A stretch of 64,000 nucleotides of DNA from Rhinopithecus roxellana. Taxonomy: Eukaryota > Chordata > Mammalia > Primates > Cercopithecidae. The position numbers and the translations under genes are program-made. This document shows, one piece after another, positions 25,335 through 37,405 of the stretch (positions within the stretch are counted from its first letter, which is position 1; each line of letters begins with the position of its first letter). The stretch covers positions 88,316,174 through 88,380,173 of the forward strand of contig NC_044550.1 in NCBI RefSeq assembly GCF_007565055.1. Direction: 5' to 3'. The notes under the pieces are model-generated. The model did not search any database. It saw only the letters and a list, made by a program, of their open reading frames with translations, and was not told the origin of the DNA.

Positions 25335-25595
25335 TTAATTCATAAGCAATAATTATTGAGCGCCTACCATGTACTAGGCATCATTCTAAATGCTTTATGT
25401 ATATAAAAATATTTAATCATCTCCATAGCTCTCTATACATGCACCATTATTATTCCTATTTTACAGATGAGGACACCAGTGCAGAGAGAGGTTCAAGCAA
25501 GTTCTTGAGGTTAAATCAGTAGTAGCAGAAATGGGACTAAAATGTAGCTGACTGCAGAGTCCCAGCTCCTAACCACTACAATACAGTGTCTCTTT
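25335..25595 (-). repeat. MIR SINE, antisense, near full length
   Basis: 'tattgagcgcctaccatgta', 'ttattcctattttacagatg', 'aggacaccagtgcagagaga' and 'cctaaccactacaatacagt' follow the complete antisense MIR consensus. Confidence 0.85.
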
Positions 25596-26187
25596 GGTCA
25601 AAAAGCAAGTTTTCTACCTCCTAAATGTGCTCCTGTTATTTTATATAATCTTTTGAGAGAAGTTTGACCAAATCTTGGAGGCTCAAACACTCTCTAGAAT
25701 ACTTGTCTTTGTCATCCTAATGGAGGTGACTTTTTGTCTAGGCAGTTTATACCCCACGCTTCAAGAATAAAAGATTACTTGTGTTTCTCTCACATTTTAT
25801 AGACCCAGTAAAATGGCATAGCCTTTGTGAATGTAGATTTGTTAAATGGGTAAAACAAAAAGAATGCTGTGTACAGAAAATTAACAACTGGGTTCTGTAT
25901 TCCATTGCTCTTGCTCTGGCATCATAGAGCAAGTGATTTTAGTTTGCTTCAGGCATAACTTTTCTAAGATTGTTCACAAATATCCATCCAATACATTCCT
26001 AAATACCATTTAACTGAAGCATTTATTCTCATTTAAAATAAAATTATCAGTGTAATTGATGAGAAAGAGTGTATAGATAATAATAACTATTTACTATGGC
26101 ATTCACGAAAAATGACTTGTTTGTCCATTTGTTTATTTATTTATTCAATACATTTTTTTGATTGATATTGTTCTAGAAACATTTTAT

Positions 26188-26490
26188 GGCCAGGTGTGGT
26201 GACTTATGCCTGTAATCCCAACACTTTGAGAGGACGACGCAAGAACATCACTTGAGCTCCAGAGTTTAAGACCAGCCTGGACCACATAGTGAGACTCCAT
26301 CTCTATTGAAAATCAAAAAATTAGTCAGGCATGGTGGCGCATACACATAGTCCCAGCTACTCAGGAGGCTGAGGCAAGATGATCACTTGAGCTGGGAGGT
26401 TGAGGCTGCAGTAAGTTATGATCATGTCAACACACTCCAGCCTAGGCAACAGAGCAAGACCCTATCTCAAAAAAATAATAATAATTAATT
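26188..26490 (+). mobile_element. Alu, full length (AluJ-like)
   Basis: Starts 'ggccaggtgtggtgacttat'. It is diverged, with 'cttgagctccagagtttaag', and ends in an (A)n/(AAT)n tail. It is inserted into an older 'tttatttattcaatacattt' repeat. Confidence 0.9.
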
Positions 26491-26790
26491 TAATTTAAAT
26501 TTAAAAAAACTTTCATGATGGTGAAAGCAGGAAGTAAAAGAATCAAGATATGATTTTATTAAAAACTTCTCTGGAGTAAGATCTACTGTAAGCGAAGCCA
26601 AAAGAAGAACAACAAAGTAAGAAAAAGTGTTTAAGACACAGGATTGACAAAGGTTAATTTTCATGATATACAAAAACTTTTTATCAATCAATAAGAAAAA
26701 GCTACAGAATGCAATAAAAAAGCACAATGATTTGAGTGAGCAATTCACAGAAAGTAAAATGTAAATAATCTATACATATTTGAAAATAGA

Positions 26791-27080
26791 GGCTGGGTGT
26801 GGTGGCTCATGCCTAGCACTTTGGGAGGCCGAGGCAGGTGGATCGCTTGAGCCCAGGAGTCTGAAACCAGACTGGGCATAATGATGAGACATGTCTCTAA
26901 AAAAATTTTTTAAGTTTTTAAAAAGTGTGGTAGCATGCGCCTGTTGTCCCAGCTACTCAGGAGGCTAAGGTGGAAGGATCACTTGAGCCCAAGAGTCTGA
27001 GGTTGCAGTGAGTTTTGATCACACCACTGCAATCCAACCTGGGCAACAGAGTGAGACCCTGTCTCCATTTTTAAAAAGGG
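26791..27080 (+). mobile_element. Alu (AluJ-like)
   Basis: Starts 'ggctgggtgtggtggctcat' with a short deletion in the left arm ('gcctagcacttt'), an A/T-rich mid-linker and an end at 'gagaccctgtctcc'. The high divergence fits the oldest Alu group. Confidence 0.9.
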
Positions 27081-28619
27081 AAAGAAAATATAATATCCTG
27101 AATATCGCTCAAAATGAAAAACTGAAAAATATAAATAACACCCCATCACCATCTACAAGATTAGCAAAAATATTAATTTGCTTTCCACTTTCCACAGTTG
27201 GTAAGAGAAAAGGAAAGAGGTAGTTTCATACGTTACTGTTGAAATTGTAAAATGCTGAAACATCTGCAAGAAATTAGCCTCTTACCTTTTGCATTGTGGG
27301 AAATAAATAAACGTTGAATGAACAAAATATGTAAGTCCATTCTCTCAGTTGCTATCCCTGTATATATAATTTGACAGTGTTACTTTTGTAAATACTAACC
27401 AAATTAACTTCTAATAATCAGATTAACTTCTGATTTTAGCTTTGTGCTTTAGCCATAGCTAAAATCGGGAGCTCCAATCTTGGTATTATAATTTGAGTAA
27501 GTTCTAGTAAAGTCTTGCAGAGACCTCAACCTTATGGAGTATCAAAAAAGAGAAAGGCCGTCCCACCCCAGGCAGAGGGGGCAACAAATTTTAAACATTG
27601 ATCTTTGTTGAAAACTCCTAATAGTGATTTCACATGTTCAGATTCGTCCTCAAGACCACAGACAATAGGCACGATAATGATTAAAGCTGTTGATGCACTC
27701 AGAAGAAGACTGAGGATCAGCTGGAATTTGTTCTTGCTCAGTCAGGAACAAGTATGAACAGCGGAAAGTTACAAAGTAAACACACATCTTGGAGAAACAT
27801 CTCTCTTCCTCTATGTTGAATCGTATCTCTTAGAGGCAGCAAGCGTTACTACTCCCCTCAAAGAACTCTCTGCTTCAAATGGTATATTTAGAATGCCCTG
27901 GATGTCACAAGAACAGTACCAATCTTATATTCTTACTCATAGTTGTCTCTGTCCTCTCTATCATTGACAGCCGACAATCCTACTCAAACTCCTCCTTCTT
28001 CACTATTTTATGGCAAAGCGCTCTTCCTCTTTTGACCTCATAAAAATTAGAACTTATATTATGTCATCCAGCAATTCTTAGATGGATCTATCATTTGTTT
28101 CATACACTATGTTTCCTTAACTAAATAATTTTTAAAAAGCTTAAAGTGGGGCAGTGAGGATACCTTGTACTACTTTGCTACCATTCTGGTTGTTTTCCTC
28201 ACTATAACACATGGTAAATGTTGCATAAATTGAGCTTCCCTCAATAGAAAAAAGAATGATAAAGGCAGTTGGGTAAAATGAGATTTAGTTGAGGCGTTCA
28301 GAATTAAAACACATGTCATTAGAGAACATAAAGGTTTGCCCTGTATTCACAATAGGTTAGCACTTACGTTCATCAGCTTCAAATCTCAAGGTCCTTTCTC
28401 ATAGACTTCACTGCCAGGTTCATAATTTACTTTCCATCATCCTAATCATTCTCAGGAACTTCAATATCTCTGCTTACCACTCGCCAAACACTTGACCTCA
28501 TAGTGAGAACCTTTACCTATTTCACCCTAGGTACTTTCATTCATTCTCCACTTTATCACTATGACATTTTATCATATGGACTTGTTTCATTAATCCAAGG
28601 ATAACTTGGTAGTAGTTAT

Positions 28620-28740
28620 ACAATAATGGCTAAAAATATGGAATCTAGCATTAGCCAGATTTGATGATATCTCTGTTCAGGAACTTACTAGCTATGTAAC
28701 ATTGAACAAGTTAGGTAATTGTTGAGAGACAATTCTTCAT
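28620..28740 (+). repeat. MIR SINE fragment
   Basis: 'aaaatatggaatctagcatt', 'aggaacttactagctatgta' and 'acattgaacaagttaggtaa' are MIR core features. Confidence 0.5.
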
Positions 28741-28781
28741 GGCATTTCTGCACATCTTACATTAGATTTTGTTCTGCATGT

Positions 28782-29092
28782 TTTGTTTTGTTTTGGGGGG
28801 TTTGTTTGTTTGTTTGTTTTGGTTGATTGGTTTGTTTGTTTTGAGAGGGAGTCTTGCTCTGTCACCCAGACTGCAGTGCAGTGGCGTAATCTCAGCTCAC
28901 GGCAACCTCCACCTCCCGGGTTCACACCATTCTTCTGCCTCAGCCTCCTGAGTAGCTGGGACTACAGGCACCCGCCACCACACCCTAGCTAGTTTTTTGT
29001 ATTTTTAGTAGAGATGGGGTTTCACCATGTTAGTCAGAATGGTCTCAATCTCCTGACCTCGTGATTCCCCTCACCGCCTCAGCCTCCCAAAA
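28782..29092 (-). mobile_element. 5'-truncated Alu, antisense, with GTTT-rich tail
   Basis: The tail is degenerated to (GTTT)n at 28782-28842. The body runs from 'gagagggagtcttgctctgt' to 'cctcagcctcccaaa' and then stops, lacking about 35 bases of the Alu 5' end. The 9-mer tctgcatgt flanks it at 28773-28781 and 29093-29101, so the truncation was present at insertion. Confidence 0.9.
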
Positions 29093-29484
29093 TCTGCATG
29101 TATTTTTAAGAGTGTTAGCATACCAAACAGAGAGTATCTCCCTCTGAGATGAAGGGCAGATTTGTTTCCTGACAAAGATAATAAAGATAATGTATCTATC
29201 TGAGGCAAATATTTGGCAGGTTAGCTAGCAGCCCCTTATAGAATGGGGGGCTTCCTTAAGCTTAGAGTTCCTCAGCAGTAACATAAACACACTATCTGAA
29301 GCATTCACCAAGGCCACTCTGTATTGCCCCAATAGAACTTGAGAGGCAAGGGAGCATAAAACTCATGGCACCTGCTATACCATGAGTAATAAAGTCATTT
29401 GTCTCTGACCCAGGAGTCTCATATCTTCTGCTAACATCTATCAACCTGTGGCAGACTCACCTGTTAGCTTCCAAGTAAAGTAAA

Positions 29485-29610
29485 ATCCCAGACTCTTTAT
29501 AGCTCTTGATAATAACTTCTCTGTGCCTCAGTTTTCCTACCTATAAAATGGAGAAAGGATGCCTACTTCACAGAGCTAGTACATTAATAAAATGGAATAA
29601 TGAGATAATG
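29485..29610 (+). repeat. MIR SINE fragment
   Basis: 'ctctgtgcctcagttttcct', 'acctataaaatggagaaagg' and 'ataatgagataatgcatata' are the second half of MIR. Confidence 0.65.
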
Positions 29611-30239
29611 CATATATAATGCTTCAAACCAGTTACAGCCTTATAGCTGGACCCTTGAACACTCTTTAAGGAGGCAGAATTTGGTGGCTGCTGACCACCT
29701 CCTTGCCAAGTCAAATGTCCTACTCCCCAATTCAGTCCTTGCTGGTGTCTCTGCACCACTGACATCAGGGATCCTTCTCTCCTCCATCAACGTTCCTATT
29801 TCATAGTCTATGACTCTACTAAACTGGGTTTATTCCTACATTTTTGTCCTTCTCCAATTTCTTCCTCCTGCTCACACTCACGAAACAATGAATTAACAAA
29901 AGGATAATGTTTTCCAAATGTCCTAAGGCCATTCTAAATTTCTACAAGATACTAGTTAACAATGCAACAACAGAAAAGTTTTTTTTTTCTAAAATGGGGG
30001 AAGGGAAAGGCATTAATCAGAATGAGGTGGTGGAGAAAGTCCTAAGATATTTATCAAAGGGAGAAAAGAGTCATAAGAAAACCTTATAAAACGTGAGGAG
30101 TCACACAATTATGTAGATGATCAATATTTGTTATTCTCTAATGTAGAATCTTCATGAAAAATTTGCAATAAATTTAATTGGAAAGAAGGAAAAACAGTTG
30201 CATGGCCAAGTGACCACTGAAACACAGTGTGGAATGTTG

Positions 30240-30425
30240 GAAAGAAGACACTTTTACCATCAACAGATTCCAACAAATCCCAGCTCCAGACTTGAGTAGT
30301 TGTAAGAACTTGAGTGAGACACTTAAACTCACCAAACCTCAGTTTACTCACCTCCCAAATGGGGTAAGGCTATTTCTCATAGCTCAACAAATGGTAGCTA
30401 TGGCAAGTATGATTACTGCAGGATG
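30240..30425 (+). repeat. MIR SINE
   Basis: 'gattccaacaaatcccagct', 'gtaagaacttgagtgagaca' and 'acctcagtttactcacctcc' followed by 'aaatggggtaaggct' are the ordered MIR core. Confidence 0.6.
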
Positions 30426-30487
30426 ATGTAAACCAAAAATAAAATTCTAAGCCCCCAGCCAACTGAACTGATCTCTACGCCTGTGGC

Positions 30488-30672
30488 ATTCTACAACCAA
30501 TAGAAATAGAAAAGATCATTCAAGAGTACTATGAACACCTTTATGCACACAAACTAGAGAACCTAGAGGAGATGGACAAATTCCTGGAAATATACAACCC
30601 TCCCAGATTAAACTAGCAAGAAATAGAAACTCTGAACAGATCAGTAACAAGCAGCAGGACTGAAACGGTAAC
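30488..30672 (+). mobile_element. L1, left segment (ORF2 reverse-transcriptase region)
   Basis: Sequence such as 'tagaaaagatcattcaagag', 'atgcacacaaactagagaac' and 'gaggagatggacaaattcct' is diverged L1 ORF2. The element is cut at 30672 by a solo LTR and resumes at 31222. Confidence 0.85.
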
Positions 30673-31216
30673 TGTGATGGTTAATATTGAATGTCAACTT
30701 GATTGGATTGAAAGATGCAAGCTGTTGTTCCTGGGTGTGTCTGTGAGGGTGCTGCCAAAGAGACTAACATTTGAGTCAGTGGACTGGGAGAGGCAGACCC
30801 ACCCTCAATCTGGGTGGGCATCATCTAATTAGCTGCCAGCACAGCTAGAATAAAGCAGGCAGAAAAGGTGGAAGAAGCTGACTTGCTGACTTCTGGCCTT
30901 CAACTTTCTCCCATACTGGATGGTTTCTGCTTTCAAATATTAGATTCCAAGATCTTCAGCTTTTGGACTCTTGGACTTACACCAGTGATCTGCCAGGGTC
31001 TCTCAGGCTTTTGGCCACAGACTGAAGGCTGCACTGTCGACTTCCCTACTTTTGAGATATGAGGACTTGGACCAGCTTCCTTGTTCTTTAGCTTGTAGAC
31101 GGCATATTGTGGGACTTCGCCTTGTGACTGTGTGAGTCAAAAATCCTTAGTAAACTCCCTTTCATATATACATCGAACCTATTAGTTCTGTCCCTCTAGA
31201 GACCCTAACTAATACA
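30673..31216 (+). mobile_element. solo LTR of an ERVL-type endogenous retrovirus (MLT2-like)
   Basis: Begins 'tgtgatggttaatattgaat' and ends 'gaccctaactaataca', the usual MLT2/HERV-L LTR termini, with 'gggtgtgtctgtgagggtgc' and 'gcagacccaccctcaatctg' inside. Five-base duplications flank it (gtaac at 30668-30672, gtaat at 31217-31221), as expected for ERVL integrase. No internal proviral genes are present. It sits within an L1 and therefore postdates it. Confidence 0.85.
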
Positions 31217-31221
31217 GTAAT

Positions 31222-33898
31222 TTAAAAATTGGCAACAAAAAAAGTCAAGGGCCAGATGGATTCGCAGCTGAATTCTACCAGACATTCAAAGAAGAATTGG
31301 AACCAATCCTATGACACTATTCTACTATAAGACAGGGAAAGAAGGAATCATCCCTACATCATTCTGTGAAGCCAGCATCACCCAATAGCAAAACCAGGAA
31401 AGGACACAATGAAAAAAGAGGAAACTACAGACCAATATCCCTAATGAACAAAGATGCAAAAATCCTCAGCAAAATACTAGCTAAACCAATCCAGCGTATC
31501 AAAAAGATAATCCGCCATGATCAAGTGGTTTCATACCAGGGATACAGGGATGATTTAACATATGCAAGCAAGTCAATAGATGTGATACACCACATAAACA
31601 GAATTTAAAACAAAAACTACATGGTCATCTCAACAGATGCAGAAAAATCATTTGACAAAATCCAGCATCAATTTTTGGTTAAAACCCATTGGCATAGAAG
31701 GGACATACCTTAAGGGTAATAAAAGTCATCTATGACAAACCCACAGCCAACATTATACTGAATGGGGAAAAGTTGAAAGCATTCCCCCTGAAAACTGGAA
31801 CAAGACAAACATCCCACTTTTCCCACTTCTATTCAACATAATACTGGAAGTCCTAGCCAGAACAATCAGAAAAGAGAAAGAAATAAAGGACATCCAGATC
31901 AGTAAAATGGAAGTCAAATTATCACTGTTCACTGATTATATAGTTGTATACCCAGAAAACCCTAAAAACTCCTCCAAAAAACTTCTAGAACTGATAAACG
32001 AATTCAGTAAAGCTTCAGGATACAAAATTAGTGTACACAAATCAGTAGCTCTGCAGCAACCAACAGCAACCAAGCTGAGAATCAAATAAAGAACTTAACC
32101 CCTTTTACAATAGCTGCAAAAAAAATAAATAAAATAAAATACTTAGGAACATACTTAACCAAGGAGGTAAAATATCTCTACAAGGAAAACTACAAAACAC
32201 TGCTGAAAGAAATCATAGGTGACACAAACCAATGGTAATACATCTCATGTGTGTTTGGATGGGTAGAATTAATATTGTGAAAATGACCATCCGGCTAAAA
32301 GCAATCTACAAATTCAGTGCAATTCCTATCAAAATACCACCATAATTCTTCATAGAACTAGAAAAAAATATTATAAAATTCACATAGAGCCAAAAAAGAG
32401 TCCACACAGACAAAGCAGGACTAAGCAAAAAGAACAAATCTGGAGCCATCACATTACCTAACTTCAGACTATACTATAAGGCTATCGTCACCAAAACAGT
32501 ATGGTACTAGTATAAAAACAGGTACATAGACCAATGGAACAGAATAGAGGACCCAGAAGTAAGTCCAATACTCACAGTTAACTGATCTTCAACAAAGCAA
32601 ACAACATAAAGTGGGTAAAGGACACCCTATTCAACAAATGGTGCTAGGATAATTGGCAAGCCACATGTAGAAGAATGAAACTGTATCCTCACCCCTTACC
32701 TTATGCAAAAATCAACTCTAGATGGATAAAAGACTTAAATATAAAACCTGAAACCATAAAAATTCCAGAAGATAACATCCGAAAAACCTTTCTAGACATC
32801 AGCTTAGGCAAAGGCTTCATGACCAAGAACACAAAAGCAAACTGCAACAACAACAACAAAAGATAAATAGATGGAACTTAATTAAACTAAAAAACTTTTG
32901 CATAACAAAAGAAATAATCAGCAGAGTAAACTGACAACCCACAGAGTGGGAGAAAATCTTCACAAACTACACATGACAAAGGACTATTATCCACAATCTG
33001 CAAGGAATTCAAACAGATAAGCAAGAAACAGAAAAAAAAAAAAAAAAAATCCTATCAAAAACTGGGCTAAGGACATGAATAGACAATTCTCAGAAGATAT
33101 ACAAATGGTCAACAAACATATGAAAAAATGCTCAACATCATTAATGATCGGGGACATGCAGGTCAAAACCACAGTGTGATACCACCTTACTCCTGCAAGA
33201 ATGGCCATAATAAAAAATAATAGATGTTGGCGTGGATGTGGTAAAAAGGGAACATGTTTGCACTGCTGGTGGGAATGTAAACTAGTACAACCACTATGGG
33301 AAACAGTGTGAAGATTCCTTAAAGAACTAAAAGTAGATCTACCATTTAATCCAGCAATCCCACTACTGGATATCTACCCAGAGGAAAAGAAGTCATTATA
33401 CAAAAATGACACTTGCACATGCATGTTTATAGCAGCACAATTTGCAATTGCAAAAATATGGAACCAGACCAAATGCCCATCAATCAAGTAGATAAAGAAA
33501 ATGTAGTACACATACACCATAGAATACCACTCACCCATAAAAAGGTATGAAATAATGGCATTTGCAGCAACCTGGATAAAATTGGAGACCATTATTCTAA
33601 GTGCAGTAACTCAGGAATGGAAAACCAAACATTGTATGTTCTCACTCATAAATGGAAGCTAAACTGTGAGGATGCAAAGTCATAAGAATGATACAATGAA
33701 CTTTGGAGCCTTAGAGGAAAGAATGGGAGGAGAGTGAGGGATAAAAGACTACACACTGGGTACAGTGTACACTGCTCAGTTGATGCATACACCAAAAAAT
33801 CAGAAATCACCACTAAATAATGTACCCATGTAACAAAACACCACCTGTCCCCCCAAAACCTATTGAAATTTTAAAAAAATAATAAAATTAAAAAATAA
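31222..33898 (+). pseudogene. L1, right segment: broken ORF2 and 3' UTR
   Basis: Continues L1 ORF2 after the LTR: fragments read 'NYRPISLMNKDAKILSKILA' (about 31425-31485) and 'LFTDYIVVYPENPKN' (about 31920-31970), where intact elements carry the FADD active-site motif. The C-terminal region and 3' UTR follow, ending 'cccatgtaacaaaacacc' and an A/T-rich tail. Several stops and frameshifts divide ORF2 and the FADD motif is altered, so the copy cannot be active. A poly(A) run of about 20 occurs at 33031-33049. It is 5'-truncated: no ORF1 was seen. Confidence 0.92.
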
Positions 33899-33904
33899 AA
33901 GTAA

Positions 33905-34315
33905 ACCTGAACACTAGTTCAGGCCATGATGGGAAAGGGTGGTTGGGCATGCCTCCTTATACCTTCTTCTCTTTGGAATTCAGGCACAGTTTACCAGAAT
34001 TAACATTAAGAGAGAACTTAAGATCGACAAAACAAACTCTTTGTAGCAATAAGATACCAGCATGACAGACAGTGGGCCCTAAAAGAAATCAAAGTATTTT
34101 ACCCCAAGATGTATTTCTTTGACATATTTTGAAATGGCCCTGCCAAGCTCTCACTTGTGTGGAAAATCTGCATTCTGTAGAGAATCCCCTTCCCTTTCCA
34201 GATCTCTTTCCTGGTCCAGGAGAGATTAAGAGTCTGGTACCTCTTTAAGTCTGATAAGAAACATTTACAACCTATTCTCTCTGAAGCCTGCTACCTGGAG
34301 GCTTCATCTGCATTT
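33905..34315. repeat. possible older repeat split by the L1 insertion
   Basis: The stretch containing 'ttcaggccatgatgggaaag', 'tttaccagaattaacattaa', 'gacatattttgaaatggccc' and 'cctgctacctggaggcttca' resembles a middle-repetitive element. The 'aaaattctaagcccccagcc' sequence left of the L1 (30437-30478) could be its other end. I could not assign a family. Confidence 0.35.
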
Positions 34316-34317
34316 GG

Positions 34318-34359
34318 CCATTATGGCCAAAACCACACTTACTTTTGCACCAACCTAAT
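34318..34359 (+). mobile_element. half MADE1 (mariner-derived MITE)
   Basis: 'ccaaaaccacacttactttt' followed by 'gcaccaacctaa' is the second half of the 80-bp MADE1 palindrome. The first inverted half is missing. It ends about 115 bases from the 3' splice-side border of coding exon 3. Confidence 0.75.
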
Positions 34360-34472
34360 AGAAGGTATCACCAGCTTCATAAAAACTCCAGGTGCTGAAC
34401 ATTCCTTAGTGTCAGGCTAATATAACTCAGTGCCAGTCTTAGAAAACTGTTTGCTTAATTTGATAAACTTAC

Positions 34473-34687
34473 CTGTAACAAAAAATCAAAGAGTGCCATC
34501 TTGGACCACTCATGATGATGTATTTCAGTACAACCCGATTCAGGCTTGGGTACTCGGCCGTTCTGCCAGCATTTCTGTTTCAGCAACTGCTGATAAGTTC
34601 CCCAGGTGAGCTTAACGGAAGAATGGGTGTCATTACTTGCTGGAGATAAAGATGCATCCCAGAGAATGATGGGGCATGGGCGGCCAT
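34473..34687 (-). CDS. GASK1B: GASK1B coding exon 3: residues 304-375, kinase-like region
   Basis: This 215-base exon has acceptor CCATAG at 34688 and donor GTAAGT at 34472. Its first two bases complete the codon for D304. It encodes GRPCPIILWDASLS (305-318), a sequon NDT at 322-324, and EIHHHEWSKMALFDFLLQ (358-375). The end matches the helix that precedes the conserved NRLDTNCCG block in the next exon. It lies about 0.1 kb right of a half MADE1 element and 0.6 kb right of an L1 insertion. Confidence 0.96.
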
Positions 34688-36850
34688 CTATGGAATCAGA
34701 AAAACAAACACACTTTCAGCACACTACTGACCCAGGGTGTGCCTTTGAGCAGGTCGTTCACTCTTTCACAGTCTCACTCTCACCTATCAAATGTGAGAGT
34801 ATGATTTGACAATATTTTATGGTCCCTTTGTCTTCTGAAGTTTTAATACTTTCATACCTCATTGCTTCCTGTTTGAAGTCTTATAAAGCAGAAAGTTATT
34901 GTTAGACAATGAAGAAAAATTTTAAACAAGATACTTTATAGATGTGGCAGGAATGGGCTACTAAGCACCAATAACAACATCCTATGGTTAATGTGGTTTT
35001 ATTCCACATCTAAAAGCAGCTACCACAAAAAGGGAAAGAATCCAGACATTTATAATTGTCTATTCAACGTCTGAGTGGAGCTGCTCTTTATTTGTAATAA
35101 CAACTGTCTGATTTTCTAAGGCCACATTATGATGTCAGGAAGAAAAAGAATTTTTAGAAGTCGCAAATTTAAAAGTGAAATTGTATGGTTCACACCAATC
35201 ACTATAATCTCCAAAGACGGAAAAAAAAGAGGCAAGAGGTTTTTTCTTTCCTGATAGAAACTGTGCAAGCACAACAGTGTTCTTGTTAAGGGATCATTTA
35301 TTCACACACAACCTCAACAAAGTTCATTTAAGCAGATGTCAGTTCTTCAACTGCATGTGCATAGATGATCTTTTTTAACCTGTCACTCGGTTTGTTTTGT
35401 CTCACTTTTGGAAGTTTGGAAATGCAATTTCTTTCATTGTTAAACTGTACAAAGAATGATGGGCCCCAGTGAAATAATCATAAACAAGGAAGACCATGAT
35501 CCAGACACATTAAACAACACTTCAAACTTAAAACCAATAACATCATTCCCAAGCCCCCATTTCTGACCAATAAAGTCACAAGGAGATGGTGTTGAGCATT
35601 TTTGCTTATAACTCAAAAATCAGAATGATGTGCCTGATAAAAACAACTAAATTACAAAGATCCGATAAAGCCCACTAAACTCATTCTTAACAGGCCTGAA
35701 CAACAGAGGCCTCTGAAATTACAACTGGAATGTTCAGACTTGTCACAGGAATTTTTAAAACCTCTCTTAAATAGCCTCAGATGTTCTCAATATATAATTT
35801 TATGGTCTATTAGCAACTTTTATTTTGCCACCTTACTGTCTTGCCATCTTGTAGAATTCTTATCTCCAGTCTTTAACACAGGAAACAGTCCTCTAACCAC
35901 TCCTGAGTTTGGAGTTATACTAACCTTAATAGTTTCAGTAGCATTAACTTAAATCATTCCAATCACTTGCATTATAGTTCTGTTCAAAGAAAAATCTTTC
36001 TCCCTTTAGCCTTGCAATGTAGGCCAAGACATGTGGAAAGTCTACTGGATTATGGAAAATATGCCACAATCATTCATACAAAACTAAGAGAAGAGTAGAG
36101 AAAGAAATGTGAGCCATAACAAAAGAGCTTCATTTGCAGCACTCTCTCTCTCCTTCCAATTTCGCTTTACCTTAGTAAATGATTTGGGGTTCCTGGGACC
36201 TAGTTAACTTCTTAGATATCAGATAATTTTGAATGTGTATATCCCAAATACTACGCCAATTTATTTTAAAAGAATAAATTCCAGGTAAAAGCAATCCATC
36301 ATGCTGTGGAAGACAGCACTGGGCCAGGATAACCAAATACAAATAGAAAATAGACACATAGCGTCCAAAGGTGTGTGCTTCAGGCGTCTAAAAATAAACA
36401 CCAAGAAGCTCTTTCTATCAGTGTCTTTGAACCAAAGTTATACACAGACAAAGAGCACTTAGCATGCTCAGGGCTAGAAAGTATTCAAAGGGAGTTGAAA
36501 CCTAACAGTGAACTTCAACACAAAACAACACACGGGTCAGAAGGACAGCAGTTTCCTCAGCAATTCATATAAGGCCTTTGGAGAAATATGGAAATGATCT
36601 ACATAAACAATTGAAACCTGCTGGGCTGTTTTTCTTCCCTTTAGAAACATTTGTTTCTAATTGTAAAACTAATTAAAGGTAAATCTACTCATTTCATGAA
36701 ATACAGAAAAACATAAAAATGTATAGCTAAGAAAATAAAAATCACCCATAACCTCCTCTCCCAGTAATTGGTTCTGTTATTTGTATATTTACCTCCAGTA
36801 TTTTTCTATCTCTTTCTTCCTCATCTGAATAGGTAAACTGCTTCTAGAAT

Positions 36851-36890
<40 letters not shown>

Positions 36891-37170
36891 AGACGGAGTC
36901 TTGCTCTGTCGCCCAGGCTGGAGTGCAGTGGCCAGATCTCAGCTCACTGCAAGCTCCCCCTCCCGGGTTTACGCCATTCTCCTGCCTCAGCCTCCGGAGT
37001 AGCTGGGACTACAGGCGCCCGCCACCTCGCCCGGCTAGTTTTTTGTATTTTTAGTAGAGACGGGGTTTCACCGTGTTAGCCAGGATGGTCTCGATCTCCT
37101 GACCTCGTGATCCGCCCGTCTCGGCCTCCCAAAGTGCTGGGATTACAGGCTTGAGCCACCGCGCCCGGCC
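36851..37170 (-). mobile_element. AluYR-type Alu, full length, antisense
   Basis: A 39-base T run leads into 'gagacggagtcttgctctgt', and the body ends at 'gccaccgcgcccggcc'. The variants 'cccgtctcggcctcc', 'caggcttgagcc' and 'gggtttacgcc' differ from human AluY and match Old World monkey AluYR elements. A perfect 14-bp duplication (ctagaattcttttt at 36844-36857 and 37171-37184) flanks it. Very low divergence indicates a recent insertion. Confidence 0.95.
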
Positions 37171-37199
37171 CTAGAATTCTTTTTAAAGAGTATAACTTA

Positions 37200-37405
37200 T
37201 GATTAGAGCTCAGACTCCGGAATCCAACACAATTCTGGTCACATTATGTCTTAGTTTTGTAATGTTAGAGAAGTTACATAACCCTTTTAAACCCTGTTTT
37301 TCTCACCTGTAAAATGAAGCAATAACATACCTTCAAAAGTGACCTTATTAGGAAGAAATGAGATCGTGCATCTAAAATTCCCAGCATGGTACCTAATGTA
37401 AACAC
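37200..37405 (+). repeat. MIR SINE
   Basis: 'ggaatccaacacaattctgg', 'gagaagttacataacccttt' and 'tctcacctgtaaaatgaagc' are MIR features in order. Confidence 0.55.

Larger units (their letters stand above)
10136..34472 (-). other. GASK1B: GASK1B intron between coding exons 3 and 4
   Basis: A 24.3-kb intron. Listed elements apart, 11300-13040, 15570-18200, 19000-20490, 22250-24390 and 27100-28600 hold AT-rich sequence with no gene. The segment at 11529-11660 ('ttatccaacaaacacttatt') looks like a generic old interspersed repeat, and MIR-like 3' ends are possible at 16058-16115 and 16385-16440. Short open frames here are not coding by any motif I can see. Confidence 0.9.

Noticed and set aside
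28783..28992. Alu-internal open frames here and at 14242, 20879, 36888, 44524 and 62000
   Set aside because: Their translations are typical Alu frames, not genes.
29135..29455. LTR-like stretch with 'aataaagtcatttgtctctg' and 'acccaggagtctcatatctt'
   Set aside because: It resembles the end of an ERVL-class LTR from memory, but I could not find termini or duplications, so I do not list it as an element.
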